This document shows positions 1 to 5,837 of a stretch of 5,843 nt of DNA, piece by piece. The position numbers and the translations under genes were made by a program. A model generated the notes under the pieces. The model saw only the letters and a list, made by a program, of their open reading frames with translations, was not told where the DNA came from and did not search any database. Origin of the DNA: Chloroflexota bacterium (GTDB lineage: Bacteria; Chloroflexota; Dehalococcoidia; Lucifugimonadales; Lucifugimonadaceae). How positions within the stretch are numbered: position 1 is the stretch's first letter; each line of letters opens with the position of its first letter. Where the stretch lies: NCBI GenBank assembly GCA_016210435.1, contig JACQUF010000425.1:1-5843 (forward strand), written 5' to 3'.

Positions 1-1
1 C

Positions 2-208
2 CAGAACGCTGGAGAAGAAGGCGCAGTGGTGGTGGAAACGATTTTCAACCTGCCCGGGCTAGGCAGGCTCATACGTGAAGCGATTACAAAACGCGACTAC
101 GAGCTAGTTCAGGGGATCGTCATTGTCATCTCGGTTTTCATGATGCTCTGGTTATTGATCACGGACCTTGTGTATGCGTGGCTCGACCCGCGGATCCGGT
201 ATCGGTGA
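2..208 (+). CDS. dppB: DppB-type ABC transporter permease, C-terminal fragment (5' end outside window)
   Basis: This is the last ~68 residues of an inner-membrane permease of the binding-protein-dependent dipeptide/oligopeptide (Opp/Dpp) ABC importer family. The block VVVETIFNLPGLGRL, then RDYELVQG, a strongly hydrophobic helix (about IVIVISVFMMLWLLITDLVY) and the terminal LDPRIRY are the hallmark C-terminal end of DppB/OppB proteins. That end holds the last periplasmic loop and the final membrane helix. The gene stops with TGA at 206-208, 15 bases before dppC, as expected for a dppBC pair. The reading frame is open back to the window edge, so the GTG at 26 is not the true start. One oddity: the eight residues before VVVE read QNAGEEGA. 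Family members normally have a hydrophobic run ending in GGA or GA there (see findings). Substrate type cannot be read from this fragment; 'dpp' denotes family, not proven dipeptide transport. Confidence 0.9.
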   Translation, partial: QNAGEEGAVVVETIFNLPGLGRLIREAITKRDYELVQGIVIVISVFMMLWLLITDLVYAWLDPRIRYR

Positions 209-223
209 CAGGGTGACGACTCT

Positions 224-1144
224 ATGACCGCAGGCCAAGTTGCCGTACCCGTCCCGCGCTTTGGCGGAATTGGGGCGTTTCTGCAGGGAGCCACAAGACC
301 CATCTGGAGGTTCGCGAGAGCGCACCCCGGAGGGGCAGCTGGGGGAGCGGCCCTTGCCATCATGTTCATGCTCGTCGTTCTGGCAGACGTGATATCGCCC
401 TTCGCCCTCGAAAAGCCGGTAGGGGCGAGGCTGCGAACGCCCCTGACAGACGCTCGGAGCGGGCAAACGATGCTGCTCGGATCCGACGAGATCGGGCGCG
501 ACGTTTTCACACGCGCACTACATGGCGGAAGAACCTCGCTCTACGTCGGGCTCGCTGCACCCCTGCTCGGCGTAAGCCTGGGCATGCTCCTGGGGGTGAC
601 CAGCGCCTACTTCGGCGGACTATTCGATCTACTTGTCCAGCGATTAGTGGACACGATCCTCATCGTTCCCGGCCTCGTCCTGGCCATGGTCATCACAGTG
701 GGCCTTGGCTTCAGCATGGAGGTCGTGATCCTGGCGATTGCTGTGAGCATGGTCGGCGGCACGTCACGCGTAATCCGTTCGCACGCGCTGTCGCTACGCG
801 AAATGCAGTACGTGGAGGCGCTTCGAGCTGCAGGCGCGTCCCACGCACGAATTGTGCTCCGGCATCTTGTGCCGAACTCGTTCGCGCCGGTGATAGTTTT
901 GTTCGCTGTGAACATCGGCGCTGCAATCACCACGGAAGCCTCGCTCAGCTTTCTGGGACTGGGGATCGCGCCGCCGCGACCATCGTGGGGGAACATGCTC
1001 AGCAACGCGCAAAACTTCTTCAGGACCGGCACGCACATCGTACTGGTCCCAGGCATCGCGATAGGCATCTGCGTGCTGGCGATCAACTTGCTGGGCGACG
1101 CCTTGAGGGATGCTCTTGACCCCAGACTGCGTGGGCGCGTTTAG
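224..1144 (+). CDS. dppC: DppC-type ABC transporter permease
   Basis: This is a complete 306-residue inner-membrane permease, a usual length for DppC/OppC, and the partner of the upstream DppB. A hydrophilic cytoplasmic N-terminus (1-36) leads into a first helix at about 40-58. Next comes the periplasmic segment with the family signature LLGSDEIGRDVFTRALHGGR (84-103). Further helices lie at about 104-127, 139-162, 164-180, 217-237 and 272-292. The EAA loop that docks onto the ATPases is clear: EALRAAGA at 198-205, then HLVPN at 214-218. SFLGLGIAPPRPSWGNML (242-259) and the C-terminal GDALRDALDPRLRGR are also typical. The ATG at 224 is preceded by AGGG at 210-213, a modest ribosome binding site. 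The gene lies 15 bases after dppB and 43 bases before the first ATPase gene. The family call is very secure; substrate is unknown. Confidence 0.96.
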   Translation: MTAGQVAVPVPRFGGIGAFLQGATRPIWRFARAHPGGAAGGAALAIMFMLVVLADVISPFALEKPVGARLRTPLTDARSGQTMLLGSDEIGRDVFTRALHGGRTSLYVGLAAPLLGVSLGMLLGVTSAYFGGLFDLLVQRLVDTILIVPGLVLAMVITVGLGFSMEVVILAIAVSMVGGTSRVIRSHALSLREMQYVEALRAAGASHARIVLRHLVPNSFAPVIVLFAVNIGAAITTEASLSFLGLGIAPPRPSWGNMLSNAQNFFRTGTHIVLVPGIAIGICVLAINLLGDALRDALDPRLRGRV

Positions 1145-1175
1145 GTAAGTCGGAGGGGCATGAGTCTCGTGGCCG

Positions 1176-1183
1176 AGGAAGAG
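1176..1183 (+). promoter_or_regulatory. Ribosome binding site deciding the TTG start of dppD
   Basis: The purine-rich AGGAAGAG ends four bases before TTG 1188. In this frame an upstream stop (TGA 1161-1163) is followed by no ATG or GTG before 1188. The next methionine falls well after the Walker A motif. TTG 1188 is therefore the only workable start. Confidence 0.6.
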
Positions 1184-1187
1184 TGAA

Positions 1188-2183
1188 TTGGCAGCCGTAC
1201 TCGAAGTCTCCGACGTAAGAACGCACTTCTACACCCGAGAGGGCATCGTGAAGGCAGTCGATGGCGTCTCTTACGAAGTCGGGGAGGGCGAGACGGTCGC
1301 GCTGGTCGGCGAGAGCGGCTGCGGCAAGTCAGTGAGCGCCCTGTCGATCCTTCGGCTCATCCCGAATCCGCCCGGCCGGATCGTAGGCGGCCAGGTGAGA
1401 TTCGGAGGTAGGGATCTCTTTCAGATCGACGAGACAGAAATGCGAAAAGTCCGCGGTAAAGACATCGCGATGATCTTTCAGGAGCCGATGACGTCGCTGA
1501 ACCCCGTCTTGTCGATTGAGAGACAGCTCACTGAGGGGATGAGACTGCACCTCGGATTGACGGAAAACGCGGCGCGAGAGCGCGCCATCGAGTTGATGAA
1601 TACCGTCGGCATTCCGGACGCTCCCCGTCGGCTGAAACAGTATCCGCACCACTTCAGTGGTGGCATGCGCCAGCGCGTGATGATAGCCATGGCGATCAGC
1701 TGCAGTCCGAAGCTGATCATCGCGGATGAGCCGACCACCGCGCTGGACGTCACGATTCAGGCCCAGATTCTCGACCTCATGAAGCAGATCTGCCGTGACC
1801 GGAGCGTCGCCCTGGTGATCATCACGCACAACCTCGGCGTGGTCGCGCGGTATGCCGACAGAATCAACATCATGTACGCCGGGCGGATCATAGAACGCGG
1901 GACCTCAAGAGAGATCTTCAACAACCCCAGGCATCCCTATTCACTTGGCTTGCTGCGCTCCGTACCCCGGCTTGATCGAGCACGGAAGGATCTTCTCGAG
2001 ACTATCGAAGGGCAACCTCCGAATCTTTCGACGCTACCGGGTGGCTGCTATTTCCAGCCTCGGTGCCGGTTCGCCGTCGAGCGGTGTTCTCGTGAATATC
2101 CACCGCACGTGGGCATTGATGGCACGCATGCATCCGCATGCTGGGTCGCCAAAGACCTGGTCCGTGAGGTGGCGGTGCGTTGA
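1188..2183 (+). CDS. dppD: Oligopeptide/dipeptide-type ABC importer ATPase, DppD
   Basis: This 331-residue cytoplasmic ATPase powers the DppBC permease pair; the length is typical of DppD/OppD. All ABC elements are intact: Walker A GESGCGKS (41-48), Q-loop Q98 in [11 protein letters not shown], signature FSGGMRQR (156-163), Walker B LIIADEP (176-182) with catalytic E181, D-loop ALD (185-187) and switch H214. The C-terminal Opp/Dpp extension begins near [11 protein letters not shown] and carries four cysteines, C287, C293, C300 and C318 (first three in GCYFQPRC...C). These match the conserved cysteine set of this ATPase branch, proposed or shown in some members to hold an iron-sulfur cluster. 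The start is TTG, preceded by a purine-rich site. The stop overlaps the next gene start by four bases (TTGA), a sign of coupled translation with dppF. Intact motifs argue for an active enzyme; the cargo is unknown. Confidence 0.96.
   Translation: MAAVLEVSDVRTHFYTREGIVKAVDGVSYEVGEGETVALVGESGCGKSVSALSILRLIPNPPGRIVGGQVRFGGRDLFQIDETEMRKVRGKDIAMIFQEPMTSLNPVLSIERQLTEGMRLHLGLTENAARERAIELMNTVGIPDAPRRLKQYPHHFSGGMRQRVMIAMAISCSPKLIIADEPTTALDVTIQAQILDLMKQICRDRSVALVIITHNLGVVARYADRINIMYAGRIIERGTSREIFNNPRHPYSLGLLRSVPRLDRARKDLLETIEGQPPNLSTLPGGCYFQPRCRFAVERCSREYPPHVGIDGTHASACWVAKDLVREVAVR
2166..2172 (+). promoter_or_regulatory. Ribosome binding site deciding the TTG start of dppF
   Basis: GAGGTGG lies seven bases before TTG 2180, inside the end of dppD. 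The alternative ATG at 2213 has no comparable site upstream. The start at 2180 is therefore preferred, giving the four-base TTGA overlap with dppD. Confidence 0.6.
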
Positions 2184-3235
2184 CAAGCGTTGCGACGCAC
2201 GGCCCTGTTCAGATGAACCCCACACGAGATGTTCTCGTAGACGTCAGGAACCTCCAAGTCCACTTCCCCGTCACGTCTGGGTTGCTCCAGCGGAAAGTAG
2301 GCGTGGTCAAGGCAGTGGACGATGTGAGCTTCTCGATCAAGCGGGGCGAAACGGTTGGGCTGGTCGGCGAGAGTGGTTGCGGGAAGACGACGCTGGGGCG
2401 GGCGATCCTGCGATTGATCGATCCTACAGGGGGTCAGATCTACTTCGAAGGTGAAGACGTCACGTCTCTCAGGGGCGGGGAACTGCGGAGGCTCCGCCGA
2501 AAGGCTCAGATCATATTTCAGGACCCGTATAGCTCGCTGGACCCCCGCCAGACCGCTGGCAACACAATCGGGGAACCCCTACTGATTCACGGCACCACGC
2601 CCGCTCGCCGGGAGTATCGAAGCCGAGTCGCTGAACTCATGGAAGTTGTGGGGCTGAACGCGAACATGGCGGATCGCTTTCCCCATGAGTTCAGCGGCGG
2701 CCAGCGACAACGCATCGGGGTGGCACGGGCCCTCTCGGTGAGACCCGACTTTATCGTGTGCGACGAGCCCATCTCGGCCCTGGACGTTTCGATTCAGGCC
2801 CAGATCATTAATCTGCTGGTCAGGCTTCAGTCTGAATTCAAGCTGACATATCTCTTCATAGCTCACGACCTCTCGGTCGTGCGGCACATCAGCGACCGCA
2901 TAGTCGTGATGTACCTCGGGAAGGTGATGGAGATCGCCGACCGGGACGAGCTCTACAAGAACCCGCTTCATCCCTATACCAAGGCGCTGCTTTCCGCGGT
3001 TCCGGTACCCGACCCCGACGTTGAGGCTGGGCGCCAGCGGCTGCCGATCTACGGTGAGATTCCGAGTCCTCTGCATCCGCCCAGCGGTTGCGTGTTTCGG
3101 ACTCGATGTCCGCAGGCGATCGAAGCGTGCGGCGCGATCGTCCCCGAGCCGCGGGAGGTCGAAAGCGAGCACAGGGCGGCGTGCATCAGGGTGCCCGGCT
3201 ACGGCGGTGATGAATCCGGAGTCGCATCACCCTGA
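2180..3235 (+). CDS. dppF: Oligopeptide/dipeptide-type ABC importer ATPase, DppF
   Basis: This second ATPase of the importer, 351 residues, would form the heterodimer with DppD under the permeases. Its N-terminus has the DppF/OppF-style insertion ([25 protein letters not shown], about 27-51; compare FPV..GLL in relatives), which separates it from the DppD type. Walker A is GESGCGKT (63-70), Q-loop Q114 in [12 protein letters not shown], signature FSGGQRQR (171-178), Walker B FIVCDEP (191-197) with E196, D-loop ALD (200-202) and switch H229. The C-terminal extension includes [15 protein letters not shown] and four cysteines, C304, C310, C317 and C335. The start is TTG with GAGGTGG upstream; starting at ATG 2213 would remove only 11 poorly conserved residues. 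It overlaps the end of dppD by four bases and lies 61 bases before the sulfatase gene, with no terminator visible between. All catalytic residues are present. Confidence 0.96.
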   Translation: MTSVATHGPVQMNPTRDVLVDVRNLQVHFPVTSGLLQRKVGVVKAVDDVSFSIKRGETVGLVGESGCGKTTLGRAILRLIDPTGGQIYFEGEDVTSLRGGELRRLRRKAQIIFQDPYSSLDPRQTAGNTIGEPLLIHGTTPARREYRSRVAELMEVVGLNANMADRFPHEFSGGQRQRIGVARALSVRPDFIVCDEPISALDVSIQAQIINLLVRLQSEFKLTYLFIAHDLSVVRHISDRIVVMYLGKVMEIADRDELYKNPLHPYTKALLSAVPVPDPDVEAGRQRLPIYGEIPSPLHPPSGCVFRTRCPQAIEACGAIVPEPREVESEHRAACIRVPGYGGDESGVASP

Positions 3236-3282
3236 CAAGCCGCGCGCCATAGGGTACGCACGAGATCATCAGCAGCCTTCCA

Positions 3283-3290
3283 GGGGGGAG
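3283..3290 (+). promoter_or_regulatory. Strong ribosome binding site for the sulfatase
   Basis: GGGGGGAG ends six bases before ATG 3297 and is one of the most purine-rich sites in the window. It fixes the sulfatase start at 3297 rather than at upstream in-frame codons that lie inside or just after dppF. Confidence 0.7.
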
Positions 3291-3296
3291 CAGGGC

Positions 3297-4784
3297 ATGG
3301 CGAATCGCAAACCGAACGTCGTTGTCATCCTCAGCGACCAGCAGAGAGCGGATACGCTTCGCTGCTACGGCAATGACTGGACTCAGGTTCCAAACCTGAA
3401 TGCGCTTGCGGCCAATAGCTTCGTATTCGACAACGCGTATGTGACTCAGCCGGTCTGCACCCCGGCCCGCGCGTCGCTGTTGACTGGTCTCTACCCGCAC
3501 ACCGCGGGACCCATCGTCAACAAGATGGCGCTGCCGACAAACGTTCCGACCATAGCGGAACTCGTTTCGGCCGGATATCTCTGCGGCTACTTTGGCAAGT
3601 GGCACCTCGGTGATGACGTAATCCCGCAACACGGCTTCGCCGTCTGGGTGAGCGCGGAAGACGGCCACAGAGCGGAATACAGCCGGCGGGAATACCTCCA
3701 CCGGTTCTCGGACTATCACCAATACCTCATCCAGCACGGATTCGAGCCTGACCACGAGGTAGCAGGAGCTCGCATATTCTCAGCCCACAGACGGGCTGAA
3801 TTGCCTGAGGAACATCAGATGGCACTGTTCCTCGGTGAGACGGCGGCCGATTTCATCAGCCAGAACCGTGACCGGCCGTTCCTTATGTACGTAAGCACTT
3901 TCGAGCCGCATCCGCCCTACGCGGGACCGCTGAACGGGCTCTACGACGCCGCCAAGCTGCCAGTTGGCCCTGCGTTCCTGAAGCACCCTGAAGGCGCATC
4001 CCTCTACAACCGTTCCCGTTCGGCGTATTACCTGCAGTTCATGAAGGAAGGGGTCGAGCCTGGTCCCAACGAGTACATCCATGACGCCGCGACCGGCCAC
4101 AACCTTCGTAGTGAGCTGGACTGGCGCCGGCTCAGAGCGCAGTACCTGGCGAACATCACGCTGGTGGACCGGATGGTCGCTCGGATCGTAGCGGCGCTGG
4201 AGGACGCCGACGTTGCCGATAACACGATGGTGGTATTCACGAGCGAACATGGCGAAATGGCTGGCGACCACGGAATGCTCGAGAAGCGTGCGTTCTACGA
4301 GGAAGCGTCTCGAGTGCCCCTTCTGGTCCGGATTCCGTGGCTGAACAGTACGGAAAAGCACATCGGAGGCAGCGTTGGGCATATCGATCTTGTCCCGACT
4401 CTACTGGATCTGGCAGGCGAGCGATCGCCTGCGCACCTCCAGGGGAAGAGCCTCGTTCCAATACTGCAAGGTGAGTCATCGGCGGACGACAACCCGGTAT
4501 TCATGCAGTGGAACGGGGTGGGGAGCGTACCGGACCGGCACCTTGGTAACGAAACGATCAACTTGATGAATGCGATGCCGTGGCGATCGATCGTCCATCG
4601 CCGGTGGAAGCTCAATCTCTGTGCCACCGACCAGTGTGAACTCTTTGAACTTAATGCCGATCCGCACGAGATGCGCAATCTATTCAACGATCGCCAACAT
4701 CGGGATCTAGTGCGGCAGTTGGCCGCCAGGCTGCGATTGTGGCAGCGGGCCACCGGCGACCACGCTCCACTTCCGGACTTGTGA
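3297..4784 (+). CDS. Formylglycine-dependent sulfatase (S1-type), predicted cytoplasmic
   Basis: This 495-residue alkaline-phosphatase-superfamily sulfatase is predicted to hydrolyse a sulfate ester. The fold starts at once with PNVVVILSDQQRADTLRCYG; D14 and Q15 are in the first metal-ligand position. The activation motif is VCTPARASLLTG, where C54-T-P-A-R58 is the CxPxR signature. C54 must be converted to formylglycine to act as nucleophile. Other expected residues are K101 and H103 in GKWHLG, H205 in FEPHPPY, the second metal motif TSEHGEMAGDHG (315-326), and K330 in a LEKRAFYEEASRVPLL block. The C-terminal subdomain ends with KLNL...ELFELNADPHEMRNL, usual for the family. The metal motif has E317 where most relatives have Asp. 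There is no signal peptide or lipobox. The start is chosen from the strong ribosome binding site and because the domain begins at residue 6. The FGE gene starts 12 bases after the stop codon. A phosphonate or phosphate ester hydrolase activity is possible within the superfamily; the natural substrate is unknown. Confidence 0.93.
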   Translation: MANRKPNVVVILSDQQRADTLRCYGNDWTQVPNLNALAANSFVFDNAYVTQPVCTPARASLLTGLYPHTAGPIVNKMALPTNVPTIAELVSAGYLCGYFGKWHLGDDVIPQHGFAVWVSAEDGHRAEYSRREYLHRFSDYHQYLIQHGFEPDHEVAGARIFSAHRRAELPEEHQMALFLGETAADFISQNRDRPFLMYVSTFEPHPPYAGPLNGLYDAAKLPVGPAFLKHPEGASLYNRSRSAYYLQFMKEGVEPGPNEYIHDAATGHNLRSELDWRRLRAQYLANITLVDRMVARIVAALEDADVADNTMVVFTSEHGEMAGDHGMLEKRAFYEEASRVPLLVRIPWLNSTEKHIGGSVGHIDLVPTLLDLAGERSPAHLQGKSLVPILQGESSADDNPVFMQWNGVGSVPDRHLGNETINLMNAMPWRSIVHRRWKLNLCATDQCELFELNADPHEMRNLFNDRQHRDLVRQLAARLRLWQRATGDHAPLPDL

Positions 4785-4787
4785 AGG
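4783..4787 (+). promoter_or_regulatory. Ribosome binding site deciding the FGE start
   Basis: GAAGG overlaps the sulfatase stop codon (TGA 4782-4784) and lies eight bases before ATG 4796. This supports the ATG over the in-frame GTG at 4739, which is inside the sulfatase gene. It also suggests translation coupled to the sulfatase. Confidence 0.55.
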
Positions 4788-4795
4788 TCGCCGCA

Positions 4796-5746
4796 ATGGC
4801 GAATTGCTGCGCACCATCCAGAGGCCTTGACACTGGCGTGGCAAAGCCAGCTGATGACCGGCTCGAGCCGTCTTCCTCTTCGCCTGGTTCGCGCATGGTC
4901 GCCCTCGACGGCGGAGTCTTCCTTATGGGGACCGACGACCGCGAAGGCTTCGCCGGTGATGGGGAAGGACCGGTACGGGAGTCGAGACTCGATCCTTTTC
5001 GCATCGATCCGACCGCGGTAACGAATGAAGAATTCGCGGTGTTCGTGCGTGACACAGGCTACGTCACAGATGCTGAGCGCTACGGCTGGTCGTTCGTTTT
5101 CCACTTATTTGCTCCCGCGGACCTGAGACCGCAGGTGACCGCCGCTGCTGCGACAACCCCGTGGTGGCTACAAATCTGGGGAGCCTGTTGGAAGCAGCCG
5201 GAAGGTCCAGGAAGCGACGTCAAAGACCGCATCGACCACCCGGTCGTTCACGTTTCATGGAATGACGCCTCTATGTACGCCCGATGGGCTCGGAAACGAT
5301 TGGCTACCGAGGCCGAATGGGAATATGCCGCCCGCGGCGGTCTTGAACAGAAAAAGTTTCCCTGGGGCGATGAGCTCACCCCCGACGGCAAGCACATGTG
5401 CAACGTCTGGCAGGGCTCGTTCCCGAATCGGAACACCAAAGAGGACGGCTACGCCGGGACGGCCCCTGTGACGGCGTTTGAACCGAACGGATTCGGCCTT
5501 TTCAACGTGTCAGGGAACGTCTGGGAATGGTGCGCAGATCGGTTCAGCGTCGAGTATCCAAAGATGGCGCCGAGGACTAATCCGAAAGGACCGAAGCGGG
5601 GGACCGAGCGGGTGATTCGCGGCGGGTCATATCTTTGTCACCGGTCGTACTGCAATCGCTACCGGGTGGCCGCGCGCAGCCGCAATACCCCGGACAGCTC
5701 GACGGGAAATCTGGGTTTTCGCTGCGCACGAAGTTTGGGTCAGTGA
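4796..5746 (+). CDS. Formylglycine-generating enzyme (FGE/SUMF1 type), sulfatase activator
   Basis: This 316-residue FGE-sulfatase-fold protein is predicted to oxidise the CxPxR cysteine of the adjacent sulfatase to formylglycine, using O2 and copper. The paired active-site cysteines are present as C281 and C286 in GGSYLCHRSYCNRYR. They match the essential pair of characterised FGEs (Cys272/Cys277 in Streptomyces coelicolor), and paralogues such as EgtB or PvdO lack that pair. Other landmarks are GGVFLMGTDD (39-48), VTNEEFAVFVRDTGY, HPVVHVSWNDA (148-158), LATEAEWEYAARGG, NVWQGSFPNRNTKEDGYAG (203-221, calcium-site region), GNVWEW (240-245) and RSRNTPDSSTGNLGFRC. The HRSYC, NTPDSS and PWW...GACW...PEGP blocks resemble human SUMF1 closely. 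The short N-terminus has MANCCAPSRG, a Cys-Cys element also seen in several bacterial FGEs. There is no signal peptide. Eleven bases separate it from the sulfatase, so it looks like a dedicated maturase. Identity is very secure. Confidence 0.96.
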   Translation: MANCCAPSRGLDTGVAKPADDRLEPSSSSPGSRMVALDGGVFLMGTDDREGFAGDGEGPVRESRLDPFRIDPTAVTNEEFAVFVRDTGYVTDAERYGWSFVFHLFAPADLRPQVTAAAATTPWWLQIWGACWKQPEGPGSDVKDRIDHPVVHVSWNDASMYARWARKRLATEAEWEYAARGGLEQKKFPWGDELTPDGKHMCNVWQGSFPNRNTKEDGYAGTAPVTAFEPNGFGLFNVSGNVWEWCADRFSVEYPKMAPRTNPKGPKRGTERVIRGGSYLCHRSYCNRYRVAARSRNTPDSSTGNLGFRCARSLGQ

Positions 5747-5751
5747 ACTAA

Positions 5752-5781
5752 CGATCGCGTCGTGACGCGGATCGATTTTTT
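5752..5781 (+). terminator. Rho-independent terminator of the operon
   Basis: The left arm CGATCGCGTC (5752-5761) pairs with GACGC (5764-5768) and GATCG (5770-5774), leaving one bulged G at 5769. With the innermost pair open the loop is CGTG. A run of six T follows (5776-5781) after a single A. It lies 5 bases after the FGE stop, the right place to end this transcript. The bulge and short loop lower certainty slightly. Confidence 0.75.
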
Positions 5782-5789
5782 GGTCGCTC

Positions 5790-5810
5790 AGCTTTTGTTA
5801 ATACAAAGCT
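5790..5810. repeat. AT-rich inverted repeat downstream of the terminator
   Basis: AGCTTTTGT (5790-5798) and ACAAAGCT (5803-5810) are inverted copies, apart from one extra T in the left arm, around a TAAT centre. No T run follows on either strand, so it is not a second standard terminator. Its position just upstream of a TATAAT box suits a regulator binding site or a transcript hairpin. Function is inferred only from placement. Confidence 0.4.
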
Positions 5811-5811
5811 A

Positions 5812-5837
5812 TTGGGCATCCGTCAATGCCGTATAAT
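5812..5837 (+). promoter_or_regulatory. Possible sigma-70 promoter for the next transcription unit
   Basis: TATAAT at 5832-5837 is a perfect -10 consensus in an otherwise GC-rich window, placed after a terminator at the downstream edge. The -35 is poor: TTGGGC (5812-5817) has a 14-base spacer, shorter than usual, and TATTGG (5810-5815) gives 16 bases but a weak match. A promoter driven mainly by its -10, or activator-dependent, is possible. The gene it would serve lies outside the window. Confidence 0.35.
5815..5830. promoter_or_regulatory. Small inverted repeat beside the -10 box (possible operator)
   Basis: GGCAT (5815-5819) and ATGCC (5826-5830) are perfect 5-base inverted copies, six bases apart, ending one base before the TATAAT box. 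That is a common place for a repressor site, but repeats this short also occur by chance. Confidence 0.2.

Noticed and set aside
1945..2454. 169-codon + strand frame spanning the dppD-dppF junction
   Set aside because: It overlaps both ATPases in a different frame, and its translation shows no motif, whereas the overlapped frames encode complete conserved domains.
2579..3172. 197-codon open frame on the minus strand opposite dppF
   Set aside because: It lies wholly antisense to an intact ATPase with no family features; a shadow frame.
3021..3296. N-terminal extension of the sulfatase reading frame by 92 codons
   Set aside because: The extension runs through dppF in another frame, is rich in Arg/Ser with no domain resemblance, and a strong ribosome binding site marks ATG 3297 directly before the conserved sulfatase core.
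3236..3296. Separate promoter or terminator between dppF and the sulfatase
   Set aside because: No convincing -10/-35 pair or hairpin plus T run is visible in these 61 bases, so I treat the genes as co-transcribed.
4739..4795. Longer FGE start at GTG 4739
   Set aside because: It lies inside the sulfatase coding region with no good ribosome binding site; ATG 4796 has GAAGG at a proper distance and gives a typical N-terminus.
4295..5104. 269-codon open frame on the minus strand across the sulfatase-FGE junction
   Set aside because: It is antisense to two well-supported genes, has no recognisable motif, and its composition (Arg/Ser/Cys-rich) is that of a shadow frame in GC-rich DNA.
4796..5746. 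EgtB, PvdO or NirV-like paralogue instead of true FGE
   Set aside because: These share the fold but lack the paired cysteines; here C281 and C286 are present in the FGE context and the neighbour is a CxPxR sulfatase.
5790..5810. Second rho-independent terminator
   Set aside because: The hairpin is AT-rich and not followed by a T run on either strand.
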